DNA of 64,000 nucleotides. Source: JANXQG01 sp963775975. GTDB lineage: Bacteria > Planctomycetota > Planctomycetia > Pirellulales > Thermoguttaceae. The notes under the pieces were generated by a model. The model had not been told where the DNA came from, did no database searches, and worked only from the letters and a program-made list of their open reading frames with translations. Location of the stretch: the NCBI GenBank assembly GCA_963775975.1, contig CAVZKX010000001.1:868001-932000 (forward strand), read 5' to 3'. A program made the position numbers and the translations under genes. This document shows positions 44,633 through 54,606 of the stretch, piece after piece. The first letter of the stretch is position 1. Each line of letters opens with the position of its first letter.

Positions 44633-47600
44633 ATGACGGCGCCAAGACGAATTGTCGGCCTTCTCATTCTTTGGACGTTCCTGCTTGCGGCGCTCTCTGC
44701 GCCGTCGCTCGCCGCCGACGCCGATAAGGCGAAAGCGGCGTACGCGAAGGGCAAGGCCCTGCTGGACAAAAAGGACTACGACGGAGCGCTCGCGGCATTC
44801 GACGAGGCGATCCGGCTCGACCGGAAGGATGCGAAAGCCTATGTCGGCCGCGGAAGTGCTTATGACGGCAAGAATGAGTACGACAAGGCGATTGCGGACG
44901 GGAGCGAGGCGATTCGGCTCGATCCGAAGTCTGTCGAGGCGTACTGCGAGCGCGCCGAGGCGTATATAGACGACGGCAAATTCGACGAGGCGCTCGCTGA
45001 CGCGAGCGAAGCCCTTCGCCTCAACCCGAAGAATGCGTTGGCGCACTGCACCTGCGGTGCCGCCCACGTGAGCAGGAGAGAATTCGACAAGGCCCTCGCG
45101 GAATTCAATGCGGCGATGCAGCTTGATCCGAAAAGCGCGCGTGCCGTTTGCGGACGGGGCTATACCTACTGCTCTAAGGGCGACCTCGACCTCGCAATCG
45201 CCGACTATTCAACGGCCATCGGACTTAACGCAAAGGACGCAGCCTCCTACGACAATCGCGGATCGGCTTACGAGGCCAAAGGCGAGTACGCCAAAGCGAT
45301 TGCCGACTTCGACGCGGAAATTCGCCTCGATCCAAAATACATCACCGCATATAGCTCGCGCACGGTGTGCAAATGGAAAAAAGACGACCGCAGCGGCGCG
45401 ATGGCCGACTACAACTTGATCGTCGCCCTCGACCCCAAAAGCGGCGATGCGCGTTACGTCCGGGGTTCGTGTTACCAACAAATGGGCGACCTTGACAAGG
45501 CGATCGCCGACTACGCCGAAGCTGTCCGAATCGATCCGAAAAGTAGCGATTTCCGTCGCGGACTTGCTGCAGCATACGTTGGCAGACGCGACTACAAGAA
45601 AGCGATTGCCGAATTAGGCGAGGCTATACGGCTGATTCCTAGCGACACCGAGCTTTATTGCGACCGCGCCGCGGTGTACGCCGAGATGGAACAGTACGGT
45701 AGCGCAATTTCCGACTGTACGGAGGCGATTCGCTTGAATCCGAAACACATCAGCGCATATATCGCCCGCGCCGGTTACAAATGGAGAAAAGACGACCGCA
45801 ATGGCGCTCTGGCTGACTACAACGCGGCCGTCGCCGTCGATCCCAAGAACGCGACTGCGCGTGCCGACGTCGGATGGTGGTATGCCCATCAAGGCAAACT
45901 CGACAAGGCGATAAGCGAGTATCAGGAAGCCATTCGCTTGGACCCAAAGTGCGGCGCAACGTACTCGAACCGGGCGTGGGCTTACAAGGAAAAGAACGAG
46001 TTCGACAAGGCAATCGCCGACTATAACGAAGCCATCCGCCTGGGAGAGAACAACGCCGACACGCTCAGCGGACGAGGTGCGGCTTACTATTCCAAGGGCG
46101 ACTACGATAAGGCGCTAGCCGATTATGATGCGGCCATTCCCTTGGATGCGAAAGATGCGCAGACCTACGTTAATCGGGCTTATGCTTATGAACACAAGAA
46201 CGACTACGACAAAGCGATCGCCGACTATTTTACGGCATTGCGTTTGAACCCAAAGTTTGCCGACGCCTATCATCGGCGAGGCATCTGCTTTTCGCAGAAG
46301 AAAGAACTCGACAAGGCAATTGGCGATCTTGCCGACGCGATTCGATTGGAACCGAAAAACGCCACTATGCGTAGCGATCGAGGGGCGATCTATGCTGAGA
46401 AGCACGAATATGAGAAGGCAATTGCCGACTACTCAGAGGCCATCTGCCTCAACCCGAAATACGTCGACGCGTATCTCGGTCGCGCCGCAGCGAAGTGGAG
46501 CAAAGGCGAGCGCGCCACAACGCTCGTGGACTTCAACGCCGCAATTGCCGCCGACCCGAAGAGTATCGACGCGTATTATAGCCGCGGTTCGTATTACTCA
46601 CAGACGGGTGACTTCGATAAGGCGATTGCTGATTATTCCGACGTTATCCGGCTCGATCCGAAAAACGAGCGGGCTTTCTTCTGCCGCGGTTGGAGCTACC
46701 ACCAGAAGGGACAACTCGACAACGCCATCTCCGACTACACCGCGGCGCTCCATCTGGACCCCAGAAATGTCGAGGCCTTCGACGGGCGGGCGTTCGCATA
46801 CGAAAAGAAAGGCGAGCACGACAAGGCGAAGGCCGATTTCGACGCGGCGTTCAAATTGAGCTCCGAACCGTTCCACTATCTTGAATCGCGTGCAGCCACG
46901 CGAATGGGGCGCGGCGACTACGACAGAGCCGCCGCCGACCTGCATGCCGCCGTCGCACTGGACCCGAACGATCCTGCGGCAAAGTTCGAAAACTGGGCCA
47001 AGCCCCAATTGACGGCCGCGGACATCGAGCACGGCGAGCAGCAAGTCCGGCAAATGCTGAAAGATCGACCCGCTATGGCAATTTATGGCGAAAAGGCGAA
47101 GGTTTTGTGCGATTGGGCGGCGCGGAAGTTCGCGGGCGAGGACCTGCATCACAGAATCACTTGGGTCGCGACTGAACCGCTGGGATTTAATGCCGACAAT
47201 AATGGGATTGGTCGCGGTATTCGGATTAGCAGAACACACATCGACGGTCAAGACAAAGGCAAACCGCAGAGCTTCGAAGAACTGTGGGCATGTGCCGTTT
47301 TCGAGTTGTACAATATCACCAGCGCGGACGAGTTCCATCGACTTGCGCGGGAGGCGTACGCGGGACACTTGACGAAGGACGCTTTTGTCGCCGCTAAGGC
47401 GAATTGCGAGTCTCGCGCAAGGAGAGAACTCGCGCTTGTTACATCCATTTGTTCATGCCCTGGGCGGCCGAGCATCGTGTGCCGAGCAACCCACGGCTAT
47501 GGTGGATTGGCAATCGCGCGGACAGCAAAAGTTTCCCGGAAGCCGATAGACATTCGCGCTACTGGACGAATTACGAGTGGGACTACGACGAAATGAGGGT

Positions 47601-48474
47601 TGAGTCGCTCTTTGAAAAGGGCGAGACGAAGAAGGCGATGGCAGAGGCTGCCAAGACGCTGCAACGGGCGACAAACAACGAACAAAAAGCACAAGTTTAT
47701 GATGCCATTGGCGACGCGTTCTTTAAACAAAAAGATTATGACCGGGCGATCACCAATTTCAGCGAGTCGATCACGATGGCCCCGTGGCATTCGCCGACTC
47801 GCATCGCCCGCGGCCAGGCCTATGGCTGCAAAGGCGAGTACGATAAGGAAATTGAGGACGATAGCGAGGCGATTCGCCTAAGTCCGCGAAATGCCGAAGC
47901 ATATGCCGACCGCGGCTGGGCTTACGGCGCCAAGGAAGAATACGACAAGGAAATCGCCGACGAAACCGAGGCGATTCGCCTCGATCCGACGAACGCGATT
48001 GCGTTGACGGTTCGCGCTTGGGCCTATGGCCGCAAAGGCGAGCACGACAAGGAAATCGCCGATTACACGGAAGCTATCCATCTCGCGCCGCGAGACGCCA
48101 CGGCATACGGCAGCCGGGGCGACTGCTACATGGACATGTTCAAATACAATAAGACGATCGCCGACTATAGCGAAATGATTCGGCTAATGCCGGGTACTGC
48201 CGAGGCGTTTGCCAAACGCGGCAACGCCCTGCTTCAAAAAGCAACGGAGTTCGACATTTTTCCCTGGATTCCAACGGATAAAAAGGACCGTGCCAAAGTC
48301 ATAAACAAGGCGGCAGCCGATCTTACCGAGGCGGTCCGCCTCGATCCGCACGATATCGAATCGTTCCGCAACCGCGCTTTGGCTTATGAGGCGAACGGCG
48401 ACAAGGCCAAAGCCGCGGCCGACCGCGCGATGGCGGAGAAACTTCGGCAGGAAGCACTGCCGAGCGGAAACTGA
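44633..48474 (+). CDS. Very large exported TPR-repeat protein, ~1280 residues (apparent frameshift)
   Basis: A signal peptide (IVGLLILWTFLLAALSAPSLAA) is followed by about twenty 34-residue TPR units of the form ...YDKAIADYSEAIRLDPK.... After residue ~800 comes a ~200-residue region without TPR (KVLCDWAARKFAGEDLHHRITWVATEPLGFN, then TSADEFHRLAREAYAGHL). Near 47435 a one-base shift continues it as CYIHLFMPWAAEHRVPSNPRLWW, and five or six more TPR units run to the end (LRQEALPSGN). The non-TPR middle is where any enzyme or binding function would sit; I recognise no domain. The protein probably works outside the cytoplasm. Confidence 0.85.
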
Positions 48475-49527
48475 ATTCGCACGCGAGCCATGAAGTGCGG
48501 GCTTGACCGGCGGAACGACGGCCTAACCCGGGGATGTTGTGCGATGAAATACGTCGAACCCAACGCGGGTTGTGTCCGTGCGCGGGGACGACCCACCAAT
48601 CCGGGACAAATCATGGTGGGTCTTCGTCGGACTCGACCGCACCCTACGCGCCGCAAAAAAACGGCGGAGTTGCGATATGTCATAAATGACCAAGAGAATT
48701 CTTTAAGTCCTTGTCCGGCAAGGACTTGGGAACAATCCGAAAAGAATTCTTCCATTTTCGCATAGCGCATCTAGCAATATATATATAGGAAAGTGTACAA
48801 GAGTTTAGAGTTGAGAGGGAAGAAAGGATGAAGGCGGAAGGATGAAGGATGAAGAAAACGGAAATGTTCAATGTACAAGGTTCAATGTTCAAATCCCTAA
48901 ATCCCCAATCCCCAAGATCATGTTTCCCATGCACCAATTGACGCGCGTTCTATACTATTCCTATCCCATTTCTATGTCGTTTCTATGTCGTTTCTATCCC
49001 GTTTCTATGCAGCCGTTCACTTAAACACATGCCGTTTCCCGCACCGAAATCACGACTGCACCGCCTTTTATTTTTTTCACTCGTTTCGCGCTCGCAATTG
49101 GTGCGTGCGAAAGCCCAATTGCACCGCGCTTGCCCACCTTGCCACCAGCCAGTCCGGCTGTCGGCGGCGCCTAATATGTTATCGCATAATATCTTACGTC
49201 AACGCATTCGCCATGCACCGCGCGGCACAAAACTGCAAGGCGGTGCATTTGCACCGAAACCACGCACCAAAACCAGCCGGTTCCTGAGTCGTCCTGACTT
49301 GATCCTGAGCTATCCTGACTCATCCTGAGTACTTCCTGTCTTCATTCTGCCTTCGTTCTGCCTTTTCTGCTGCGAAAACGCTGGACCTGCGGGCGGGTGG
49401 CCCGGCGGAACGACAGCATACCCCGAGATTGTTTCCCATCCCCCAATTGCATCCCCGGCCCGTTTCGTCAAAATAATGCTCCTGGGAGTTCCCGTTGTCC
49501 AACCGCCATATCGCAAGGAGCCGTTCC
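48475..49527. other. Gene-free ~1-kb region with short repeats
   Basis: No frame reads as a protein. The stretch 48950-49015 repeats TTTCTATGTCG/TTTCTATCCCG words; 49280-49330 repeats TCCTGAC/TCCTGAG; 48775-48790 is AT-rich (ATATATATATA). The promoter and leader of the isomerase gene lie at the right end. Confidence 0.6.
48613..48647. repeat. Exact inverted copy of the 38966-39000 repeat
   Basis: 35 bases match exactly in reverse orientation. ACCCACCA lies just upstream as a return arm, as in the other copy. Two perfect copies 9.6 kb apart suggest recent movement. Confidence 0.92.
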
Positions 49528-50535
49528 ATGTCGCGTCCTGTCACCATGTTCACCGGCCAGTGGGCCGATCTGCCGCTTGAGGAGCTCGCCAAGCAAGTCA
49601 AGAGTTTTGGCTACGACGGCGTCGAGTTGGCTTGCTGGGGCGACCATTTTCAGGTCGATCTGGCGCTGGCCGAGCCCGACTACTGCGCCTGCCGCCGCGA
49701 GATGCTGGAGCGGAACGATCTCAATGTTTGGGCGATCAGCAGTCACCTCGTCGGCCAGGCCGTGCTGGACGTGATCGACTCGCGGCACAAGGCGATCCTG
49801 CCGCCTTCCGTCTGGGGCGACGGCAAGCCGGCCGGAGTCAATGCCCGTGCCGCGGAGGAAATGAAGAACACCGCCCGCGCCGCGCAAAAGCTGGGCGTGA
49901 GCGTGGTCAATGGCTTCACCGGCTCAAGCATCTGGCAATGGATCTATTCCTTCCCGCCCGTCTCGCCGGAAACGATCGCCGACGGTTTCAAGCTGCTGGC
50001 GGAGCGGTGGAACCCGATCTTGGACGTCTTCGGCGAGTGCGGCGTGAAGTTCGCCCTGGAGGTTCATCCCACCGAAATCGCCTTCGACCTCTATACGGCC
50101 GAGAGGGCGCTCGAGGCCCTCGGCCATCGCGAGGAGTTCGGCTTCAACTTCGATCCTAGCCACTTGATCTGGCAGGGCGTCGATCCGGTGGAGTTCATCC
50201 GCGCGTTTCCCGACCGCATCTACCACGTCCACATGAAGGATGCGATCGTCACGCTCAACGGGCGGTCGGGCATTCTGGCCAGCCATCTCAATTTCGGCGA
50301 TCCCCGCCGCGGCTGGGACTTCCGCTCGCTGGGCCACGGCGGCGTGAACTTCGGCGAGATCATCCGCGCCTTGAACCAGATCAACTATCAAGGCCCGCTG
50401 AGCGTCGAATGGGAAGACATGGGCATGGACCGCAACCACGGCGCGAAGGAAGCTTGCGAATTCGTCCGCAAAGTCGATTTCGAGCCCAGCCGCCGGGCGT
50501 TTGACGCGGCTTTCGACAAGGAGGAGCAGGGTTAA
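49528..50535 (+). CDS. Sugar phosphate isomerase/epimerase family (TIM barrel)
   Basis: The 335-residue protein belongs to the xylose-isomerase-like TIM barrels (AP endonuclease 2 fold). Metal-binding residues are visible along the barrel: VKFALEVHPTEI (Glu), FNFDPSHLIWQG (Asp, His), RIYHVHMKDA (His) and LSVEWEDMGMD (Glu). The first strand reads LAKQVKSFGYDGVELACWGD. The substrate cannot be told; planctomycetes hold many such enzymes for unusual sugars or inositol. AAGGAG lies 8 bases before ATG 49528. Confidence 0.9.
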   Translation: MSRPVTMFTGQWADLPLEELAKQVKSFGYDGVELACWGDHFQVDLALAEPDYCACRREMLERNDLNVWAISSHLVGQAVLDVIDSRHKAILPPSVWGDGKPAGVNARAAEEMKNTARAAQKLGVSVVNGFTGSSIWQWIYSFPPVSPETIADGFKLLAERWNPILDVFGECGVKFALEVHPTEIAFDLYTAERALEALGHREEFGFNFDPSHLIWQGVDPVEFIRAFPDRIYHVHMKDAIVTLNGRSGILASHLNFGDPRRGWDFRSLGHGGVNFGEIIRALNQINYQGPLSVEWEDMGMDRNHGAKEACEFVRKVDFEPSRRAFDAAFDKEEQG

Positions 50536-50548
50536 CGAAAGCGCGACC

Positions 50549-50766
50549 ATGACGAGGGGAATGTCAAAGCATGAGGCCGCGATCACCGGCGGCATCTGCT
50601 TATTCCTGGTCGCAGCCACGGCAGCCGTTTACGGGCGGACCATAGTGTTCCGATTTTTCGCGTTTGACGACGATCTTACCTCAATGCGAACCGCCACGTA
50701 GTGAGCGGTCTCGGCGTGCGCGGCCTCGAATGGGCCATTTGCGTCACAACCTACCCGGTCCAGTAA
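50549..50766 (+). pseudogene. N-terminal fragment of a TPR/glycosyltransferase-type membrane protein
   Basis: The text MTRGMSKHEAAITGGICLFLVAATAAVYGRTIVFRFFAFDDDL is a first membrane helix followed by the FDDD-type loop typical of GT39-like or PMT-like proteins. At about 50683 the frame shifts to YLNANRHVVSGLGVRGLEWAIC, the expected next words, and ends at 50766. The remaining several hundred residues are absent, replaced by the oppositely oriented subtilase gene. Confidence 0.6.
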
Positions 50767-52348
50767 CGTCCGGACGCCGCTTCCGGCGCATGACCCCGAA
50801 CCAAGTCGCCGCGATCCCGGCGCCGACGAATACCATGCTCAACGAACCCGGCTCCGGCACTGTGTACCAAGCCAGGCCATATTCATCAGGTGGTCCGATG
50901 GCACCATCGTTGTCGTTGACGAAGTGGACTCGCAACCCGTAGGTCCCGTCCGCCGGAATCGCAAACCGGTGGATGTCTTGTACACTGTCGATGTTGCTAT
51001 TACTCTGCGTAATCATGGCGACCGGAGTGTTACCGTTAAACGACCACAATTCCAGATAAAAGTTATCCAGCGCGAAGGGATTTTGATTGACGTCATTTTC
51101 GCGGAACCAGTCCATGGTGGCCTGAAGCGTGGACCCTGCGGAGAGGGATTGGGTGAAAACGTAGTTGTTAAAACTGCCCGGGGCAGCAAGGGTATCATAA
51201 TCCCAGCCGATGGGCTTCACTGGGCCCGGGTTCTGTTCGGGGTTCGCCAGATATTGAATGTCCGCGCGGGGCGTGGAGGCTTCGCCGGCCCCCTGGTTGA
51301 CGTCCAGGTCCGCAGTGGTATTGCCCGGAGTCCAGCCAGTCCAGGCGCCGACCTGTTGCGCGGAATTGAGCATTACTGCCTTGATCACCACAGGGTCGGT
51401 GTTCCAGCCGCGATCGGTCCCTTCCTCGATGAGATGCGCGCCGAGGCCGGCGACATACGGTGCGGAAAAGCTTGTCCCGTTGGCGGTGAGGGTGTTGGTA
51501 TTGCTCAGGGTCAAAGGCGTATTATTCTCATAGGCGGCGGCCATGGTCACGTTAGTCCCTGGAGCCACGATGTCCGGCTTGTGACGGCCATTGTCGGGCG
51601 TCGTGCCGCGACTGCTGAAACTGGCGATCGACACACCTCCCGGCGAGTTACCTCGATAGAAATTGGCGTCTGGCGGCGACTCGAGATTCTGGTCCGTCGC
51701 GCCTACCGTGACCGCGTTATAACTGGTCCCGGGCGATGTAATTGTCGAGGCGCCGCTTCCCGAATTGCCGGCCGAAATGACGACAAGATCGCGATAGAGC
51801 CAGGCAGCTCGATCCGCGGCATACTCCGCCGCGGTGCCGGCGCTAACAGCCGCCGCTCCCGTGCCGCCGCCGAGACTCATGTTGATGATGCGGTTTGATG
51901 ACCCCACGACGTTGATCGCGGAGGCGATGTCGGCGAACGAGTTGGTGGCTTGGTAAGAGAGGACTTGCCAGCGTGTGGGATCGGCCACTCCACCGTTAAT
52001 CGGAAAAGACCCGACAGCGGGGAAAAGCCGGCTGGCCACCGCGGTGGCATGGTTGCTCACCACTCCTGGGCTCCCGGCGGAACTGACGAGGCGTTGAGTG
52101 ACGATTCTGCTGCCACTCACCTGTAGATCCGCATGGTCCCACTGTACCCAACCTCCCGCAGGCGGCTGGTTGGGGGGAGCCGGCGGCGACTGTGTCCCTG
52201 TGACCTCAAGAACCGCAATGGTGCCAATCTGCTGCGCGTAGGCCATTGACTGACCGCAGCACAACGCCACGACCGGCAACGCGTAGGCCAACACTCTTAG
52301 TGTTGCGGGCAACCTGGTAGCATGTCTCCCGTGTGAAAAACCGTTCAT
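50744..52348 (-). CDS. Subtilisin-like (S8) protease with PEP-CTERM sorting signal
   Basis: The 534-residue protein has a signal peptide (VLAYALPVVALCCGQSMAYA, after a Lys/Arg-poor leader) and an S8-type domain: NHATAVASRLF carries the His, RIINMSLGGG and VVISAGNSGSG form the substrate cleft with the Asn, and GTSFSAPYVAGLGAHL carries the catalytic Ser. The Asp is probably WDHADLQVSG; this assignment is less sure. A C-terminal beta-rich domain ends in VPEPGSLSMVFVGAGIAATWFGVMRRKRR, a PEP-CTERM signal. It is a cell-surface or released protease processed by exosortase. ATG 52348 gives a conventional signal peptide. Confidence 0.88.
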   Translation of the reverse strand: MNGFSHGRHATRLPATLRVLAYALPVVALCCGQSMAYAQQIGTIAVLEVTGTQSPPAPPNQPPAGGWVQWDHADLQVSGSRIVTQRLVSSAGSPGVVSNHATAVASRLFPAVGSFPINGGVADPTRWQVLSYQATNSFADIASAINVVGSSNRIINMSLGGGTGAAAVSAGTAAEYAADRAAWLYRDLVVISAGNSGSGASTITSPGTSYNAVTVGATDQNLESPPDANFYRGNSPGGVSIASFSSRGTTPDNGRHKPDIVAPGTNVTMAAAYENNTPLTLSNTNTLTANGTSFSAPYVAGLGAHLIEEGTDRGWNTDPVVIKAVMLNSAQQVGAWTGWTPGNTTADLDVNQGAGEASTPRADIQYLANPEQNPGPVKPIGWDYDTLAAPGSFNNYVFTQSLSAGSTLQATMDWFRENDVNQNPFALDNFYLELWSFNGNTPVAMITQSNSNIDSVQDIHRFAIPADGTYGLRVHFVNDNDGAIGPPDEYGLAWYTVPEPGSLSMVFVGAGIAATWFGVMRRKRRPDVTGPGRL

Positions 52349-52736
52349 ACTATACGTCCCAAGGCAAAAAAAGCCACAATTAGTGGCCGCGGCTCCTCCC
52401 GGCGCCAAACACCGGGCCGCGACCTCGCTGAGCGCGCCGCTAAAACAGAACAAAACGATCGTTGGCCTATCGTGCGCAAAAGAGCCAAGCTTACCCTACC
52501 CGGTCTCTGCAAATCTGTCTGTAAGCAAGCTGTAAGCGACTTCCCGCGGTAGGCGGGGACGAGATAGGCGACCCTCGGCGCAGCGGGAGACATGGTAGCA
52601 GTTAAAGCGCGTCAAGTTTTAGGGTCACCGCGGTTCGCCTCGAGACCGGTCGTTCTTGGCCATTTCGCCGCACAAACCTATCTCCCTGTCCGTCTCCGGG
52701 CACGGTGCGCGGCATGGTCGGCAAAGGGGAAATTAC

Positions 52737-53300
52737 TTACGCGGCGCGACTCGCTTCGTGCGGCTTGTCCACGGCGGGAGCATAAGATAGATGGGAAATC
52801 GCCTCGCATAACTCCCAGCAGACCCCCTCGCCCGTCCCGTCGCCAAAGAAACGAATAAGGTGCACCGGCTGTCCCTCGTTAAGTGACTGGATGGTGAAAT
52901 GCAGGCGGTACTTGGGTTCCAAGTCCTCGCGGGGAGGCAAAGGATCGTCGATGCGGTGGGGCCAACCTTCCTCCTCAAAAGCGGCCACGATGGTCTCCTG
53001 GTTGCGCGCCCGCATCCGGAAGCGCTTCACCACCGACGACCCAAGGGAGAGGACACGAGTTGCACGATCCCAGCGAGGTCGCGCAGAAACTTCCGCAGCG
53101 AGTTGCACTCTTGTAGCGGAGAGCGCTTGGTCGAATCGAATGACGGTCGGCTCTTCGCACTCCGCGAGACTCGCACGGACTTCAGACAAAACGCGGTTCG
53201 CTTGATTGATGGCTTCGGTCAAGCGATCGAGCACGCCGCGGAGTTTTGCAAGCAGCTTTTGTGTAGCGGGTCTCGCGGCCTTTTGTTCATTGCTGATCAC
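52737..53300 (-). CDS. Hypothetical protein, helical N-half
   Basis: The 187-residue protein begins with a long amphipathic stretch (QKLLAKLRGVLDRLTEAINQANRVLSEVRASLAE) that may form a coiled coil. The second half reads EEEGWPHRIDDPLPPREDLEPKYRLHFTIQSLNEGQPVHLIRFFGDGTGEGVCWEL, a mixed alpha/beta domain. I recognise the RIDDPLP...L-FTI pattern from planctomycete hypothetical proteins but know no function. No signal peptide. Confidence 0.7.
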   Translation of the reverse strand: MISNEQKAARPATQKLLAKLRGVLDRLTEAINQANRVLSEVRASLAECEEPTVIRFDQALSATRVQLAAEVSARPRWDRATRVLSLGSSVVKRFRMRARNQETIVAAFEEEGWPHRIDDPLPPREDLEPKYRLHFTIQSLNEGQPVHLIRFFGDGTGEGVCWELCEAISHLSYAPAVDKPHEASRAA

Positions 53301-53435
53301 AACTGAAGGACCTCCGATGCAAAGCGCGAAGAGTAGCTGAGACGCCTGCCGGCCGAACGCCAGACATTATGGCTTTCGCGGCAATGTCCGTCAACGATTT
53401 TGCCAGGGCGGACAAATTCACACCCCCCAATCGAA

Positions 53436-54503
53436 CTAGCTCCGCGCTGGACAACCGATGCGCTGGACAATGGCAGCCGTCAACTCAACCGTCGTCAGCT
53501 TCCCGCCCAGGTCTTGTGTCAGGTTGCCGTCGGCAAGCGCTTGTTCGACCGCCCGGCGAATCGCGGCGGCGGCCTGGTCCTCGCCCAGCCAGTTGAGCAT
53601 CATCGCCGCGCTGAGGATCGCGCCGGCCGGGTTAGCGATCGCTTTCCCGGCGATATCCGGTGCGGAGCCGTGGACCGGTTCAAAGAGCGAAGGGAATCGC
53701 CGTTCCGGATCGAGATTGGCCGAAGGGTTTAGGCCAAGGCTTCCGGTGATTCCGCCCGTCAAGTCGCTAAGAATGTCGCCGAAGAGGTTCGAGCCGACAA
53801 TCACATCGAACGTTTGCGGGCGGCGCACGAGGTGCAGCGTGGCGGCATCAATGTGCAGCCGCTCGGTGGCGATATCGGGAAACTGCGGCGACATTTCAAC
53901 GAGCACGCGGTCCCAGAGGCCGTAGGCATGACGCTGTGCGTTCGATTTTGTAATCATGGCCAGTTTACGCCGCCGCGTGCCGGCCAGTTGGAATGCGAAT
54001 CGCATGATCCGCTCAATGCCCCGGCGGCTGTGAACGGCCGTCTGTGTGGCGACTTCATTCGGCGTGCAGGTGGCCAGCGTGCCGCCGCTATCGACGTATT
54101 CGCCTTCGGAGTTTTCCCGCACCACGATGAGGTCTATCGGCTCGTCGGTCCGCAGCGGGCCTTGCACTCCTTGAAAGGTTTGTGCCGGCCGGACATTCGC
54201 GTAAAGATCAAACGCCTGCCGCAACTGGATCAGCGGTGCGAGCGCCACGCTGTCGGGTATGCGAGCCGGCCAGCCAAGCGCGCCGAGGAAGATCGCGTCA
54301 AAGCCGCGGAGCGTCGTCAGAAAATCTTCCGGCACGACACGCCCATGACGGTCGTAGTAGGTCATCCCCCAGTCGAATCGCTCGTACTGAAGATCAAATC
54401 CGCGGACGGTGCGCCGCGCCCCATCGACAACTTCAATTGCGGCGTCCAATACTTCCGGCCCGATGCCGTCGCCGGGATAAAGAGCGATTTGGTAGGTTTT
54501 CAT
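53436..54503 (-). CDS. D-malate/tartrate-dehydrogenase-type oxidative decarboxylase
   Basis: The 355-residue enzyme belongs to the isocitrate/isopropylmalate dehydrogenase family. LYPGDGIGPEVLDAAIEVV opens the fold, LIVVRENSEGEYVDSGG is the substrate-contact loop, ITKSNAQRHAYGLW carries the catalytic Lys, VGSNLFGDILSDLTGGITGSLGLNPSANL the metal Asp residues and FEPVHGSAPDIAGKAIANPAGAILSAAMML the NAD-binding end. ENSEGEY instead of LeuB-like RELTGG, and the absence of IDH phosphorylation-loop words, favour D-malate or tartrate dehydrogenase (DmlA/TtuC). It yields pyruvate or related ketoacids with NADH and CO2. The ATG at 54503 is preferred over a longer frame. Confidence 0.85.
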   Translation of the reverse strand: MKTYQIALYPGDGIGPEVLDAAIEVVDGARRTVRGFDLQYERFDWGMTYYDRHGRVVPEDFLTTLRGFDAIFLGALGWPARIPDSVALAPLIQLRQAFDLYANVRPAQTFQGVQGPLRTDEPIDLIVVRENSEGEYVDSGGTLATCTPNEVATQTAVHSRRGIERIMRFAFQLAGTRRRKLAMITKSNAQRHAYGLWDRVLVEMSPQFPDIATERLHIDAATLHLVRRPQTFDVIVGSNLFGDILSDLTGGITGSLGLNPSANLDPERRFPSLFEPVHGSAPDIAGKAIANPAGAILSAAMMLNWLGEDQAAAAIRRAVEQALADGNLTQDLGGKLTTVELTAAIVQRIGCPARS

Positions 54504-54606
54504 ATTGGGATTGAGTAAATCAATAAATATCGCGCGGTTTACTCCGGACGGCAAGCCAATACAGTGGACAAGGATCCTTTGTCGATCGGACCACGCCTCG
54601 CGAATT

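Noticed and set aside
46598..47368. 256-residue minus-strand frame inside the large TPR gene
   Set aside because: Antisense of repeated TPR codons; no start site or family.
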